From Arthrobacter sp. HY1533 (lineage in GTDB: Bacteria; Actinomycetota; Actinomycetes; Actinomycetales; Micrococcaceae), in the NCBI RefSeq assembly GCF_027568515.1, contig NZ_JANKZF010000013.1, positions 1-64,000 of the forward strand: a DNA stretch of 64,000 nucleotides, in the 5' to 3' direction. The translations under genes and the position numbers were made by a program. The notes under the pieces are model-generated. The model had not been told where the DNA came from, did no database searches, and was given only the letters and a program-made list of their open reading frames with translations. Below, in pieces: positions 38,442 through 47,477 of this stretch; position 1 is the first letter of the stretch; every line of letters starts with the position of its first letter.

Positions 38442-38485
38442 CTGTGCACACCGCCGCCCCACACTTTCTCTCCACAAAGGACGCC

Positions 38486-39703
38486 ATGACAGAGACCGCC
38501 AGCATCTCCCTGCACACCCTCCGCTTTGCCGACCGGGCCGAGGGCTACCACCCCTCCCCCGTGCGCGAGGTGTTCGAGGTGTCCATGCAGCCAAACATGA
38601 TCTCGCTGGCCGGCGGAAACCCGGACCTTGCCGGGCTGCCGCTGGAGCGGATTGCAGACATGGCGCACAGCCTGATTTCCGAACGCGGGCTCGAGGCGCT
38701 GCAATACGGTTCCGGCGCCGGCACCCCGGAACTCCAGGCCCTGGTCTGTGAGGTCATGGCATTGGAGGGCATCGAGGCTGATCCCGAAAACGTGCAAATC
38801 ACCTCCGGCTCGCAGATGGGGCTCGAGCTCATCACCAAGTTGTTCTGCAACCCCGGCGACGTGATCCTGGCCGAGGGGCCCAGCTATGTGGGCGCCCTGG
38901 GCACCTTCGAGGGGCTCCAGGCCGAGGTGGTCCAGGTCCCCATGGATGAGGAAGGTCTCGTGCCGGGACAGCTGCGGGCCGCCATTGCCTCGCTCAAGGC
39001 CGCAGGCAAGACCATCAAGTTCCTGTACACCATCCCCAACTTCAACAACCCGGCCGGCACCAGCCTTGCGGTGGGGCGCCGGCAGGAGATTGTGGACATT
39101 GCCCGCGCCGAGGGCATCGCCATTGTGGAGGACAACCCGTACGGGCTGCTCAGCTTCGATGGCAGCTACAAGGCAGCCCTGCACACCCTGGACCCCGAGA
39201 ACGTGATCTACCTGGGCTCCTTCTCCAAGATCTTCTCCCCCGGGCTGCGGGTGGGCTGGGTCCTGGCCCCTGCAGAGGTCCGCAAGCGCCTCCAGCTGGC
39301 GGCGGAGGCCACCACCATTTGCCCGTCGGTGCTGAGCCAGATGCTGGTGGAGAGCTACATCTCCGGGTTCGACTGGCGCCAGCACGTGCGCGACGCCTGC
39401 CGCACCTACGCGAGCCGCTGCCAGGCCACCCTTGACGCCCTGGCGGAATACATGCCCGCCGGCACCACCTGGACCCGGCCCACCGGCGGCTTTTTCACCT
39501 GGATCACCCTGCCCGAAGGCATCTCCACCGAGGCCCTGCTCCAGCCGGCCATCGACTCCGGAGTGGTTTTTGTCCCCGGCAGCGCCTTCTTCGCCCATGC
39601 AGCCGGTGAAAACCAGTTCCGTGTCGCCTTCTCCTTCGAGAGCGAGGAATCCTTGCGCGAAGGCATCCGCCGGCTCGGCGCAGCCATGGCAACCCTGGCA
39701 TAG
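38486..39703 (+). CDS. PLP-dependent aminotransferase (MocR/2-aminoadipate-type fold I)
   Basis: 405 residues of aminotransferase class I. The PLP lysine is K248 in SFSKIFSPGLRVGW. LQYGSGAGTPELQALVCEVM, ITSGSQMGLELITKLF, and PNFNNPAGTSLAV are the usual blocks; no GntR DNA-binding domain is attached. It resembles enzymes acting on aromatic or long-side-chain amino acids, such as 2-aminoadipate or kynurenine aminotransferases, but the substrate is not defined. AAAGGA lies before ATG 38486. It starts 45 bases after the TetR gene and is separated from the homoprotocatechuate operon by two hairpins. Confidence 0.88.
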   Translation: MTETASISLHTLRFADRAEGYHPSPVREVFEVSMQPNMISLAGGNPDLAGLPLERIADMAHSLISERGLEALQYGSGAGTPELQALVCEVMALEGIEADPENVQITSGSQMGLELITKLFCNPGDVILAEGPSYVGALGTFEGLQAEVVQVPMDEEGLVPGQLRAAIASLKAAGKTIKFLYTIPNFNNPAGTSLAVGRRQEIVDIARAEGIAIVEDNPYGLLSFDGSYKAALHTLDPENVIYLGSFSKIFSPGLRVGWVLAPAEVRKRLQLAAEATTICPSVLSQMLVESYISGFDWRQHVRDACRTYASRCQATLDALAEYMPAGTTWTRPTGGFFTWITLPEGISTEALLQPAIDSGVVFVPGSAFFAHAAGENQFRVAFSFESEESLREGIRRLGAAMATLA

Positions 39704-39770
39704 AAGACCTCCCGCGCCCGGCCGGGCATGGTTGACGCGGCGGCGGTGGCGGCGGAAGCTAGAGCATGTG

Positions 39771-39832
39771 GTCCCCCGGCCCCTTGGGGCGGGGGACCTG
39801 CTTCCCCGCCGCGGCCGGCACCGGCCGCGGCG
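39771..39832 (+). terminator. Two consecutive GC-rich hairpins before the homoprotocatechuate operon
   Basis: The first dyad is GTCCCCC to GGGGGAC, 39771-39797, with a nested GCCCC/GGGGC. The second is the 12-base arm 39807-39818 against 39821-39832 with a two-base loop. They follow the aminotransferase stop and precede the next start by about 30 bases, so they may terminate that message or regulate the next operon by attenuation. No U-run is present. Confidence 0.55.
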
Positions 39833-39862
39833 CAACATGCGAGAAACACATCGGAGTGATTC

Positions 39863-41374
39863 TTGGAACAGGTCTCAGCAGGCACGCTCAGGCAGGCTGG
39901 CAAGGTCATTGCCGTCCATGTGGCCTACCGCTCGCGCGCCGAACAACGTGGCCTCACCCCGCAAGAGCCGTCCTATTTCCTCAAGGCCAGCTCCTCGCTG
40001 AGCCTGGACGGGGCGCAGGTGGAACGCCCGGCCGGCTGTGAACTGCTGGCCTTTGAAGGGGAGATAGCCCTCGTGGTGGGAACCGCAGCCCGCCACGTCA
40101 GCCCCGCCGATGCTTGGGCGCACATTGGCTTCGTCACGGCGGCCAACGACTTGGGCGTCCACGACCTCCGGTATGCGGACAAGGGCTCCAACGTCCGCTC
40201 CAAGTCCGGCGATGGCTACACCCCGCTTGGCCCCGGGCTCATCCCCGCCGCGGGCATTGACCCGACCGGGCTTCGCGTCCGGACCTGGCTCAACGGCAGC
40301 CCCGTCCAGGAGGACAGCAGCGCAGGGCTGCTGTTTCCCTTCAGCCAGATTGTGGCCGACCTGTCCCAGCTCATGACGCTGGAACCCGGCGACATCATCC
40401 TCACGGGAACCCCGGCAGGGTCCTCCGTTGCCCTGCCGGGGGACGTGGTGGAGGTGGAGGTGGACGTCCCCGTCATGGGGCTTTCCACCGGCAGGCTGCG
40501 CACCACTGTGGTCCAGGGCCAGACACCCATGGCCCCGTACGGCAGTGTCCCCCGGGCCACCGATGCCGAGCGCGAATTGGCCTGGGGCTCGGCGGAGGCC
40601 GCCGGGCTCCCCACTGCATCCTCCGCCCCGCCCGCACAGGCCAAGGGCGCGCCTCCCGCCCTTGCTGAAACGCTGCGCCTCAAGCTGGAATCCGTTGGCA
40701 CCGCCACCCTCAGCGCCCAGCTGCGCAAGCGCGGCCTGGACCACGTGAGCATCGACGGCCTGGCTTCCACCCGGCCGGGCCTGCGGATCGTGGGCACCGC
40801 CCGCACACTGCGCTTCGTGCCCAACCGCGAAGACCTCTTCGCCCAGCACGGCGGCGGCTACAACGCCCAGAAACGCATCATCAACACCCTCAACGACGGC
40901 GACGTGCTGGTCATGGAGGCCCGCGGCGAAACGGGCGCCGGAACCGTGGGCGACGTTCTGGCCCTGCGCGCCCAGGTCAGGGGCGCCGCGGCCATCGTGA
41001 CCGACGGCGGCGTGCGGGACATTGCCGCCGTGGCCGCACTGGACATGCCCGTCTTCCATGCCGGGGCCCACCCCGCCGTCCTGGGCCGCAAGCACATACC
41101 GTGGGACACGGACCTGACCATCTCCTGCGGCGGCGCCACCGTCCAGCCCGGCGACATCATTGTCGGCGACGACGACGGCGTGCTGGTCATCCCGCCGTCG
41201 TACGCGGAGGAAGTGGCGGACGCCGCCATCGCCGCCGAACACGAGGAGGAATTCATCGCCGCCATGGTGGCAGATGGCCACGGCGTGGAGGGCCTGTTCC
41301 CCCTGGACGCGCAGTGGCGGGCCCGGTTCCGCGACTGGGCGGCAACACATCCGAACAGGAAGGCCCAGCCATGA
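39863..41374 (+). CDS. FAH-domain / RraA-like aldolase fusion of the homoprotocatechuate pathway
   Basis: 503 residues. The N-terminus (about 1-235) is a fumarylacetoacetate-hydrolase domain with metal ligands E65-G-E67 and D96 and the closing TGTPAGSS. The C-terminus (about 270-490) is an RraA-fold domain whose D364-x20-R385-D386 motif is that of HMG/CHA-type aldolase-decarboxylases. Classical HpaG has two FAH modules for decarboxylation and isomerisation; here the second seems replaced by the RraA domain. The start is TTG 39863 after GGAG; the stop overlaps hpaE. Confidence 0.85.
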   Translation: MEQVSAGTLRQAGKVIAVHVAYRSRAEQRGLTPQEPSYFLKASSSLSLDGAQVERPAGCELLAFEGEIALVVGTAARHVSPADAWAHIGFVTAANDLGVHDLRYADKGSNVRSKSGDGYTPLGPGLIPAAGIDPTGLRVRTWLNGSPVQEDSSAGLLFPFSQIVADLSQLMTLEPGDIILTGTPAGSSVALPGDVVEVEVDVPVMGLSTGRLRTTVVQGQTPMAPYGSVPRATDAERELAWGSAEAAGLPTASSAPPAQAKGAPPALAETLRLKLESVGTATLSAQLRKRGLDHVSIDGLASTRPGLRIVGTARTLRFVPNREDLFAQHGGGYNAQKRIINTLNDGDVLVMEARGETGAGTVGDVLALRAQVRGAAAIVTDGGVRDIAAVAALDMPVFHAGAHPAVLGRKHIPWDTDLTISCGGATVQPGDIIVGDDDGVLVIPPSYAEEVADAAIAAEHEEEFIAAMVADGHGVEGLFPLDAQWRARFRDWAATHPNRKAQP

Positions 41375-42870
41375 CCGGCCATTTCATCCCTGACAGTCTC
41401 CCCACGCAGCTGCAGCACTATATTGACGGCGCCTGGGTGGACTCGGCAGGCGGGGAGCGCTTCAATGTGCTGGACCCGGTGTCCAACAGCAACTACGCAA
41501 CGGCCGCGGCAGGGCAAAAAGCGGACATTGACCGCGCCGTGGAAGCAGCCACCCGCGCGTTCCGGGAAGGGCCATGGCCGGAAATGAAGGCCCGCGAGCG
41601 CGCCCGCGTGCTGAACCGTATTGCCGACGCCGTCGAGGGCCGCGAAGACCGGCTGGCCGAGCTGGAAACCTTCGACACCGGCCTGCCCATCACCCAGGCC
41701 CGCGGGCAGGCGCGGCGCGCGGCGGAGAACTTCCGCTTCTTCGCGGACCTGGTGGTGGCGCAGTTCGACGACGCCATGAAGGTCCCCGGCGCGCAGATCA
41801 ACTACGTCAACCGCAAACCCGTGGGCGTGGCCGGGCTCATCACCCCGTGGAACACGCCGTTCATGCTGGAGTCCTGGAAACTGGCGCCCGCGCTCGCCGC
41901 CGGCTGCACAGTGGTGCTCAAGCCGGCCGAGTTCACGCCCCTGTCGGCTTCCCTGTGGGCCGGCATCTTCGAGGAGGCCGGCCTGCCGCGCGGCGTCTTC
42001 AACCTGGTCAACGGCCTGGGCGAGGAGGCCGGGGACGCCCTGGTGAAGCACCCGGGCGTGCCGCTGATTTCCTTCACGGGCGAGACCACCACGGGGCAGA
42101 CCATCTTTGCCAATGCGGCCCCGAACCTGAAGGGGCTGTCCATGGAGCTGGGCGGCAAGAGCCCGTGCGTGGTCTTCGCCGACGCTGACCTGGACGCCGC
42201 GGTCGATTCGGCCCTGTTCGGCGTGTTCTCGCTCAACGGCGAGCGCTGCACGGCCGGCTCGCGCATCCTCGTGGAGCGCAGCATCTACGGCGAGTTCTGC
42301 GAGAAGTTCGCGGCCCGGGCCCGGAACATTGTGGTGGGCGACCCCCACGATCCGCGCACCGAGGTGGGCGCCCTGGTCCACCCCGAGCACTACGCCAAGG
42401 TCATGAAGTACGTGGCCATCGGCAAATCAGAGGGCCGGCTGTTGGCCGGCGGTGGCCGCCCCGCCGGACTGGAGACGGGCAACTATGTTTCCCCCACGGT
42501 GTTTGCCGATGTGCGGCCCAACGCGCGGATTTTCCAGGAGGAGATCTTCGGCCCCGTGGTTGCCATCACCCCGTTTGCGGACGACGCCGGGGCGCTGGCC
42601 TTGGCGAATGGCGTCAAGTACGGCCTGGCCGCCTATGTGTGGACGAACGACCTTACCCGCGCCCACACCTTCGCGCAGGGACTGGAGGCCGGCATGGTGT
42701 GGCTGAACAGCCACAATGTGCGGGACCTGCGGACGCCTTTTGGCGGGGTCAAGGCCTCGGGGCTGGGCCACGAGGGCGGCTTCCGTTCCCTCGACTTCTA
42801 CACGGAGCAACAGGCAGTCCACATCACGCTGGGCCACGTGGACACACCCAAATTCGGGGCAGCCAAATGA
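41371..42870 (+). CDS. hpaE: 5-carboxymethyl-2-hydroxymuconate semialdehyde dehydrogenase
   Basis: 499 residues of the ALDH superfamily. C293 lies in NGERCTAGSR and E259 in MELGGKSP. ITPWNTPFMLESWKLAPALAAG and NSHNVRDLRTPFGGVKASGLG match the HpaE subfamily. It oxidises the semialdehyde produced by HpaD with NAD. Its start overlaps the fusion gene's stop, and its end overlaps hpaD, so the five genes form one translationally coupled operon. AGGAAGG lies upstream of ATG 41371. Confidence 0.93.
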   Translation: MTGHFIPDSLPTQLQHYIDGAWVDSAGGERFNVLDPVSNSNYATAAAGQKADIDRAVEAATRAFREGPWPEMKARERARVLNRIADAVEGREDRLAELETFDTGLPITQARGQARRAAENFRFFADLVVAQFDDAMKVPGAQINYVNRKPVGVAGLITPWNTPFMLESWKLAPALAAGCTVVLKPAEFTPLSASLWAGIFEEAGLPRGVFNLVNGLGEEAGDALVKHPGVPLISFTGETTTGQTIFANAAPNLKGLSMELGGKSPCVVFADADLDAAVDSALFGVFSLNGERCTAGSRILVERSIYGEFCEKFAARARNIVVGDPHDPRTEVGALVHPEHYAKVMKYVAIGKSEGRLLAGGGRPAGLETGNYVSPTVFADVRPNARIFQEEIFGPVVAITPFADDAGALALANGVKYGLAAYVWTNDLTRAHTFAQGLEAGMVWLNSHNVRDLRTPFGGVKASGLGHEGGFRSLDFYTEQQAVHITLGHVDTPKFGAAK

Positions 42871-43958
42871 CCGGCACCATCCCCACCCCCGCCCCGGACA
42901 TTGTGCGCTGCGCCTACATGGAACTCGTGGTGACGGACCTGGCCGCCTCCCGAGCGTTCTATGTGGACCTGCTGGGCCTGCATGTCACCTGCGAGGATGC
43001 GGACACCATCCACCTGCGCACGCTGGAGGAGTTCATCCACCACAACCTGGTGCTGCGGCAGGGGCCCGTGGCAGCAACCGCCGTGGCAGCCTTCCGGGTG
43101 CGGACCGCGGCCGACGTCGACTTGGCCGAGGCCTACTACAGGGAGCTGGGCTGCCGCACGGAGCGGCGGAATGACGGCTTCACCAAGGGCATTGGCGACG
43201 CCGTCAGGGTGGAGGATCCGCTGGGGTTTCCCTACGAGTTCTTTTACGAGACCACCCACGTGGAGCGGCTGACCCAGCGCTACGATCTCTACAGCGCCGG
43301 TGAACTGGTCCGGCTGGACCACTTCAACCAGGTCACCCCCGACGTTGAGGCCGGCCAAAAGTACCTTCAGGGGCTGGGTTTCCGTGTCTCCGAGGACATC
43401 CGGGACGACGCCGGAACCACCTATGCGGTCTGGATGCACCGCAAGCAGACAGTCCACGACACAGCACTGACCGGCGGCGACGGGCCGCGCATGCACCACC
43501 TCGCCTTCGCCGTGCACGAGAAACACAATGTCCTGCAAATCTGCGACAAGATGGGCGCCCTGCGCATCTCCGACCGGATTGAGCGCGGCCCTGGCAGGCA
43601 CGGGGTGTCCAACGCGTTCTACCTGTACATCCTTGACCCGGACGGGCACCGCGTGGAGATCTACACGCAGGACTACTACACGGGCGACCCCGACAACCCC
43701 GTGGTCAGCTGGGACGTCCACGACAACCAGCGCCGCGACTGGTGGGGCAACCCCGTAGTCCCGTCCTGGTACACCAACGCCTCCCGGGTCCTGGACCTGG
43801 ACGGAAACCTCCAGCCCCTGCGCAGGGCCGCAGGCAGCTCCGAGCAGGACGTCACGGTGGGCGCCGACGGCTTCTCGTATACACGGCCGCCCGCGGATGG
43901 GTCCGGCGGCGGCGGGTCCGGCGAGAACCGGGGCTTCAAGCTGGGCGGGCAGCTGTGA
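42867..43958 (+). CDS. hpaD: 3,4-dihydroxyphenylacetate (homoprotocatechuate) 2,3-dioxygenase
   Basis: 363 residues, a two-module type I extradiol dioxygenase. The metal triad H152 (in LDHFNQV), H211 (in MHHLAF) and E264 (in HRVEIYTQDY) matches H155/H214/E267 of the Brevibacterium fuscum enzyme by constant offset of three. The A. globiformis MndD homologue uses Mn(II); which metal this one binds is not readable from sequence. A Gly/Ser-rich tail (SGGGGSGENRG) follows residue 345. It opens the ring between carbons 2 and 3. Start and stop overlap its operon neighbours. Confidence 0.95.
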   Translation: MTGTIPTPAPDIVRCAYMELVVTDLAASRAFYVDLLGLHVTCEDADTIHLRTLEEFIHHNLVLRQGPVAATAVAAFRVRTAADVDLAEAYYRELGCRTERRNDGFTKGIGDAVRVEDPLGFPYEFFYETTHVERLTQRYDLYSAGELVRLDHFNQVTPDVEAGQKYLQGLGFRVSEDIRDDAGTTYAVWMHRKQTVHDTALTGGDGPRMHHLAFAVHEKHNVLQICDKMGALRISDRIERGPGRHGVSNAFYLYILDPDGHRVEIYTQDYYTGDPDNPVVSWDVHDNQRRDWWGNPVVPSWYTNASRVLDLDGNLQPLRRAAGSSEQDVTVGADGFSYTRPPADGSGGGGSGENRGFKLGGQL

Positions 43959-44755
43959 CGGGGCCGGGCGTGCTTGACGACGCCACGATTGAGGCAATCG
44001 CCGACGAGCTCGTGGAGGCCGGGCGGACCCGGACCCCCGTGCCGCTGCTGACCGCCCGCCACCCGGGCATGACCGTGGAGGACGCGTACCGGGTGCAAAA
44101 GCTGTGGCGGGAACGCGGCGAAGCGGCCGGGAGGGTCGTGGCCGGACACAAGATCGGGTTGACGTCGCGGGCCATGCAGCAGGCCACAGGCATCACGGAG
44201 CCGGACTATGGCGTCATTTTCAATGACGCCATCCTGGAGAACGGCTGCACCGTGGATTGGGCCGCCTACACACATCCGCGCATCGAGGTGGAGCTGGCGT
44301 TCCTGCTCAAGGAGGACCTCCACGGACCGGATGTGACCCTGCCCGAGGTGCTGCGCGCCACCGAGTACGTGGTGCCCGCCCTGGAAATCCTGGACTCCCG
44401 GATTGAGATGGAAGGGCGGACCATTGTGGACACCATCAGTGACAACGCAGCCCTGGGCGCCATGGTGGTGGGCGGAACACCCGTGCAGCCGGACGCCGTG
44501 GACCTCCGCTGGGCCGCGGCCATCCTGTTCCGCAACGAGGTAGTGGAAGAGACAGGCGTGGCCGCGGGCGTGCTGAACCACCCGGCGTCGGGCGTGGCCT
44601 GGCTGGCCAACAAGCTCGCCGCCCACGGGGAAGCGCTCAAGGCCGGGGAGATCATCCTGGCCGGCTCCTTCACCCGCCCGCTGTGGCTTGGCCGGGGCGA
44701 CACCATTTTTGCCGACTACGGAAGGCTGGGGACCATCACATGCCATTTCCAGTAA
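43955..44755 (+). CDS. hpaH: 2-oxo-hepta-3-ene-1,7-dioate hydratase
   Basis: 266 residues. AGHKIGLTSRAMQQATGITEPDYG is the hydratase signature, with HPRIEVELAFLL and EILDSRI carrying the acidic metal-binding residues; the end FADYGRLGTITCHF is typical. It hydrates the oxo-heptenedioate to 4-hydroxy-2-oxoheptanedioate. Start GTG 43955 overlaps the hpaD stop (GTGA). The gene overlaps hpaI by 16 bases, consistent with a tightly packed operon. Confidence 0.93.
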   Translation: MTGPGVLDDATIEAIADELVEAGRTRTPVPLLTARHPGMTVEDAYRVQKLWRERGEAAGRVVAGHKIGLTSRAMQQATGITEPDYGVIFNDAILENGCTVDWAAYTHPRIEVELAFLLKEDLHGPDVTLPEVLRATEYVVPALEILDSRIEMEGRTIVDTISDNAALGAMVVGGTPVQPDAVDLRWAAAILFRNEVVEETGVAAGVLNHPASGVAWLANKLAAHGEALKAGEIILAGSFTRPLWLGRGDTIFADYGRLGTITCHFQ

Positions 44756-45522
44756 CCCCCGACCCCTCGCTCAAGGATGCGCTCGCAGCCGCCGGCCGGC
44801 CGCTTGTGGGCATGTGGGTGAACTCGGGCAGCGCGCTCGTGGCGGAGATCTGTGCCGGTTCGGGCCTGGACGCCGTGGTGATTGACGGCGAGCACGGACC
44901 CAACGGGCTTCCTGGCATCTTGGCCCAACTGCAGGCGGTGCGAGGCCATCCCGTCACGGCCGTGGTCCGCCCGCCGGTCAACGACACCGTGGTGATCAAG
45001 CAGTACCTGGACATCGGCGTGCAGTCGCTGCTCATCCCCATGGTCCACACTGCGGCCGAGGCTGCGGCGGCCGTGGCTGCCACGCGGTACCCGCCGGAGG
45101 GTGTGCGCGGGGTGGGCTCGGCCCTGGCCCGCTCCTCACGCTGGAACCGGTTCCCGGACTATGCGGGGCAGGCATCGTCCACCATCACCGTCATGGTGCA
45201 GCTGGAATCTGCGCAGGCCGTGGACAACGTGGCCGGGATTCTGGCCGTGGACGGGGTCGACGGCGTCTTCCTCGGCCCGGCCGACCTCGCCGCCTCAATG
45301 GGTTGGCTGGGGCAGCAGGAACACCCCGAGGTGCTGGCCGCCGTCGAACATTGCATAGCGGCGGCGAAAGCTGCCGGGAAGCCCGTGGGCGTCAACGCCT
45401 TTGCGCCAGCCACGGCGCGGCACTACCTGGATGCCGGGGTTGACTTCATCCTGGTGGGCGCCGACGTCACGCTGCTGGCCCGCGGCAGCGAGGGCCTGGC
45501 CGCCGCCTACATTCCGCAGTAG
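44740..45522 (+). CDS. hpaI: 4-hydroxy-2-oxoheptanedioate aldolase
   Basis: 260 residues of the HpcH/HpaI class II aldolase family. WVNSGSALVAEICAGSGLDAVVIDGEHGPNG holds the conserved EHGPN loop; GVRGVGSALARSSRWNR and MVQLESAQAVDN with DGVFLGPADLAASMG supply substrate and metal-binding residues. It splits the hydroxy-oxo acid into pyruvate and succinate semialdehyde. The start ATG 44740 lies inside hpaH. It is the last gene of the pathway; a semialdehyde dehydrogenase about 11 kb upstream may take the product. Confidence 0.94.
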   Translation: MPFPVTPDPSLKDALAAAGRPLVGMWVNSGSALVAEICAGSGLDAVVIDGEHGPNGLPGILAQLQAVRGHPVTAVVRPPVNDTVVIKQYLDIGVQSLLIPMVHTAAEAAAAVAATRYPPEGVRGVGSALARSSRWNRFPDYAGQASSTITVMVQLESAQAVDNVAGILAVDGVDGVFLGPADLAASMGWLGQQEHPEVLAAVEHCIAAAKAAGKPVGVNAFAPATARHYLDAGVDFILVGADVTLLARGSEGLAAAYIPQ

Positions 45523-45636
45523 CGGCGCGGCGATTAATGTTCACTTTGAGTTAATTTGACGCATACCACTAGTTGCCAGTCACGATCATTCAGTCCTGCT
45601 AGCGTGTGAAACCCAATCCACCAAAGAAGGTCATCA

Positions 45637-46707
45637 ATGAACCAGGTTTCACGCCGCAGCATCGTTCGAGGAATTACCGGCGCCGCGGCACTAGGCGCAC
45701 TTTCCGTGGCGGGAGCCGCCACGGCAACGGCAGCACCGTCCAAGAGCACACTCAAGGTCCTGGTGCTCAATGCCTGGCACGGCGGCAAGCAGATCGCCGG
45801 CGGCGTCGGCATGATCGCGGACATCATCAAGGAATCCGGCGCCACCTTGGTCTTTATCCCGGAAGCCAATGAGACCACGCCGAGCATCGTGGCCAAGCTC
45901 AATGCCCAGGGACTGAGTTTTCAGTACCGGATCACCGGGGACAACGCCATCATCTCGGCGTACCCCATCGGCGAGGCGACCTCGCTTCCCTACATGGCCA
46001 AGGCGGTGGTGACAGTGGGTTCCGTTGAAATCGCAGCCTACGCAGCCCACCTGCAGTACCGGTGGTACGCAACGTACCTGCCCCGCGCTTATGGCCCGGG
46101 CTCGCCCAGCGGCGAGTTTTCCCAGTACGGCTGGAACAAGATTCCCAGCGGCCCGGTGACCGATGCGGCTGCAGTGCACCGGGTCAATGAGGCCTCCGGA
46201 CGCCCCCAGGTGATCGCACAGTTCATCGCCGACGCGGCAAAGGAGCGCGACCTTGGACGCGCCGTGATTCTGGGCGGCGATTTCAATGAGCCCTCAACAC
46301 TGGACTGGACGCACCGCACCGCGCAGCTGTTCGACCACAATGGCGTGGTCCTGCGCTGGGGTTCCACGCAGGCACTGGAAGATGCCGGATACGTGGATGC
46401 CTACCGTCGCCAGCACCCGAACCCCGTGACCCACCCTGGATTCACGTGGCCCGCCAGCAACCCCAATTCCCCCGTGAGCGTCCTGACTTGGGCGCCCGAG
46501 GCTGATGAGCGGGACCGCATTGACTACGTTTTCCACCACCCCGATTCCCGGCTGAAGCTGACGGATGCACACGTGGTGGGACCGCGCGCAACCATCGTTC
46601 GGAACCAGCGCGTGGTTGAGCCCGGCAAGGACGAGTTCCTGCTGGCCGATGCGCCGTGGCCCACGGACCACAAGGGAGTCCTGGCCAGCTACACGGTCCG
46701 CCGCTAA
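45637..46707 (+). CDS. Tat-exported endonuclease/exonuclease/phosphatase-family protein
   Basis: 356 residues. The N-terminus has the twin-arginine motif SRRSIVRG and a hydrophobic stretch ending near ATATAAP, so Tat export is likely. The EEP fold is supported by KVLVLNAWHGGKQ, FIPEANE, LGGDFNEPS, RDRIDYVF and WPTDHKGV, covering metal-binding Asn/Glu, the catalytic Asp/Asn and the Asp-His pair. Such secreted members degrade extracellular nucleic acid or phosphodiesters; the substrate is unknown. AAGAAGG lies before ATG 45637. Confidence 0.87.
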   Translation: MNQVSRRSIVRGITGAAALGALSVAGAATATAAPSKSTLKVLVLNAWHGGKQIAGGVGMIADIIKESGATLVFIPEANETTPSIVAKLNAQGLSFQYRITGDNAIISAYPIGEATSLPYMAKAVVTVGSVEIAAYAAHLQYRWYATYLPRAYGPGSPSGEFSQYGWNKIPSGPVTDAAAVHRVNEASGRPQVIAQFIADAAKERDLGRAVILGGDFNEPSTLDWTHRTAQLFDHNGVVLRWGSTQALEDAGYVDAYRRQHPNPVTHPGFTWPASNPNSPVSVLTWAPEADERDRIDYVFHHPDSRLKLTDAHVVGPRATIVRNQRVVEPGKDEFLLADAPWPTDHKGVLASYTVRR

Positions 46708-46877
46708 CGCTGTCCGCCCGGCGGTCCAGCCGCCGGTTTCTGCGCCCACGGAACATTGCCACTTTCCCGGCAAGGTTCCGTGGGCGCTGCAGGTTAATCA
46801 ACACTGCCGCCACGGCATGAATGGTGCTGGCCGCCGATTGCCTGAAACCTTTCGCCTCCTGCCGGACAATACAGGGC

Positions 46878-47477
46878 ATGGGGAACAACCAGTTCAGCGA
46901 TGGGGAGCTCTGGTCGCGCAGCCTCAATGGCGACGGCGACGCCTTTGGCCTGCTTTTCGACCGGCACAGGGACCGGGTTTTCCGCCACGCCCACCGCCTC
47001 TGCCCCGGGCGCCATGACGCCGAAGACGTCTTGGCCACGGCGTTCCTGGAACTGTGGCGTCGCAGGGACAGGGTGAGGCTGGTGGACGGTTCGATTCTGC
47101 CCTGGTTGCTGGTGACAACCACCAACGTGGCCCGCAACTCGCGACGGTCGGCCTTCCGCTACCGCAAGCTTCTCAACTCGCTCCCCCGGCCGGACGACGC
47201 CGGTGATCCCCTGGAGGAGGTTCTCTTGCGCAACCCCCTCGAGGCTGTTGACCACGAGCTGGCGGCTGCGCTGCGCGGCCTTGGTGCGATGGATCAGCAA
47301 CTGATCTCGCTGGTGGCATTGGAGGGCTACACGGTTGCGGCTGCGGCGACCGTGCTGGGCCTGACGCCGTCGGCCGCCAAAACGCGGCTGTTCCGGGCCC
47401 GTGAGCGGCTCAAGGGCGCCATGGGCCAACCAAGCCACGGGGCCCGGCAACCGATGATGAACGGAGAACTGCCATGA
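46878..47477 (+). CDS. ECF-type RNA polymerase sigma factor
   Basis: 199 residues. Region 2 (about 13-75) includes GDAFGLLFDRHRDRVFRHAHRLC and DAEDVLATAFLELWRRRDRV; region 4 (about 125-180) contains QQLISLVALEGYTVAAAATVLGLTPSAAKTRLFRARERL. It would redirect RNA polymerase to its own regulon. Start ATG 46878 is chosen because an upstream in-frame ATG adds 19 residues before region 2. Its stop overlaps the following membrane protein (ATGA), an arrangement typical of a sigma/anti-sigma pair. Confidence 0.92.
   Translation: MGNNQFSDGELWSRSLNGDGDAFGLLFDRHRDRVFRHAHRLCPGRHDAEDVLATAFLELWRRRDRVRLVDGSILPWLLVTTTNVARNSRRSAFRYRKLLNSLPRPDDAGDPLEEVLLRNPLEAVDHELAAALRGLGAMDQQLISLVALEGYTVAAAATVLGLTPSAAKTRLFRARERLKGAMGQPSHGARQPMMNGELP

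Noticed and set aside
38438-39838. A 466-codon minus-strand frame over the aminotransferase
   Set aside because: The plus-strand aminotransferase with PLP Lys248 is convincing; the other frame is a compositional artefact.
40858-42390. A long minus-strand frame across the FAH-RraA and hpaE genes
   Set aside because: It spans two proven plus-strand genes in different phase and has no family resemblance.
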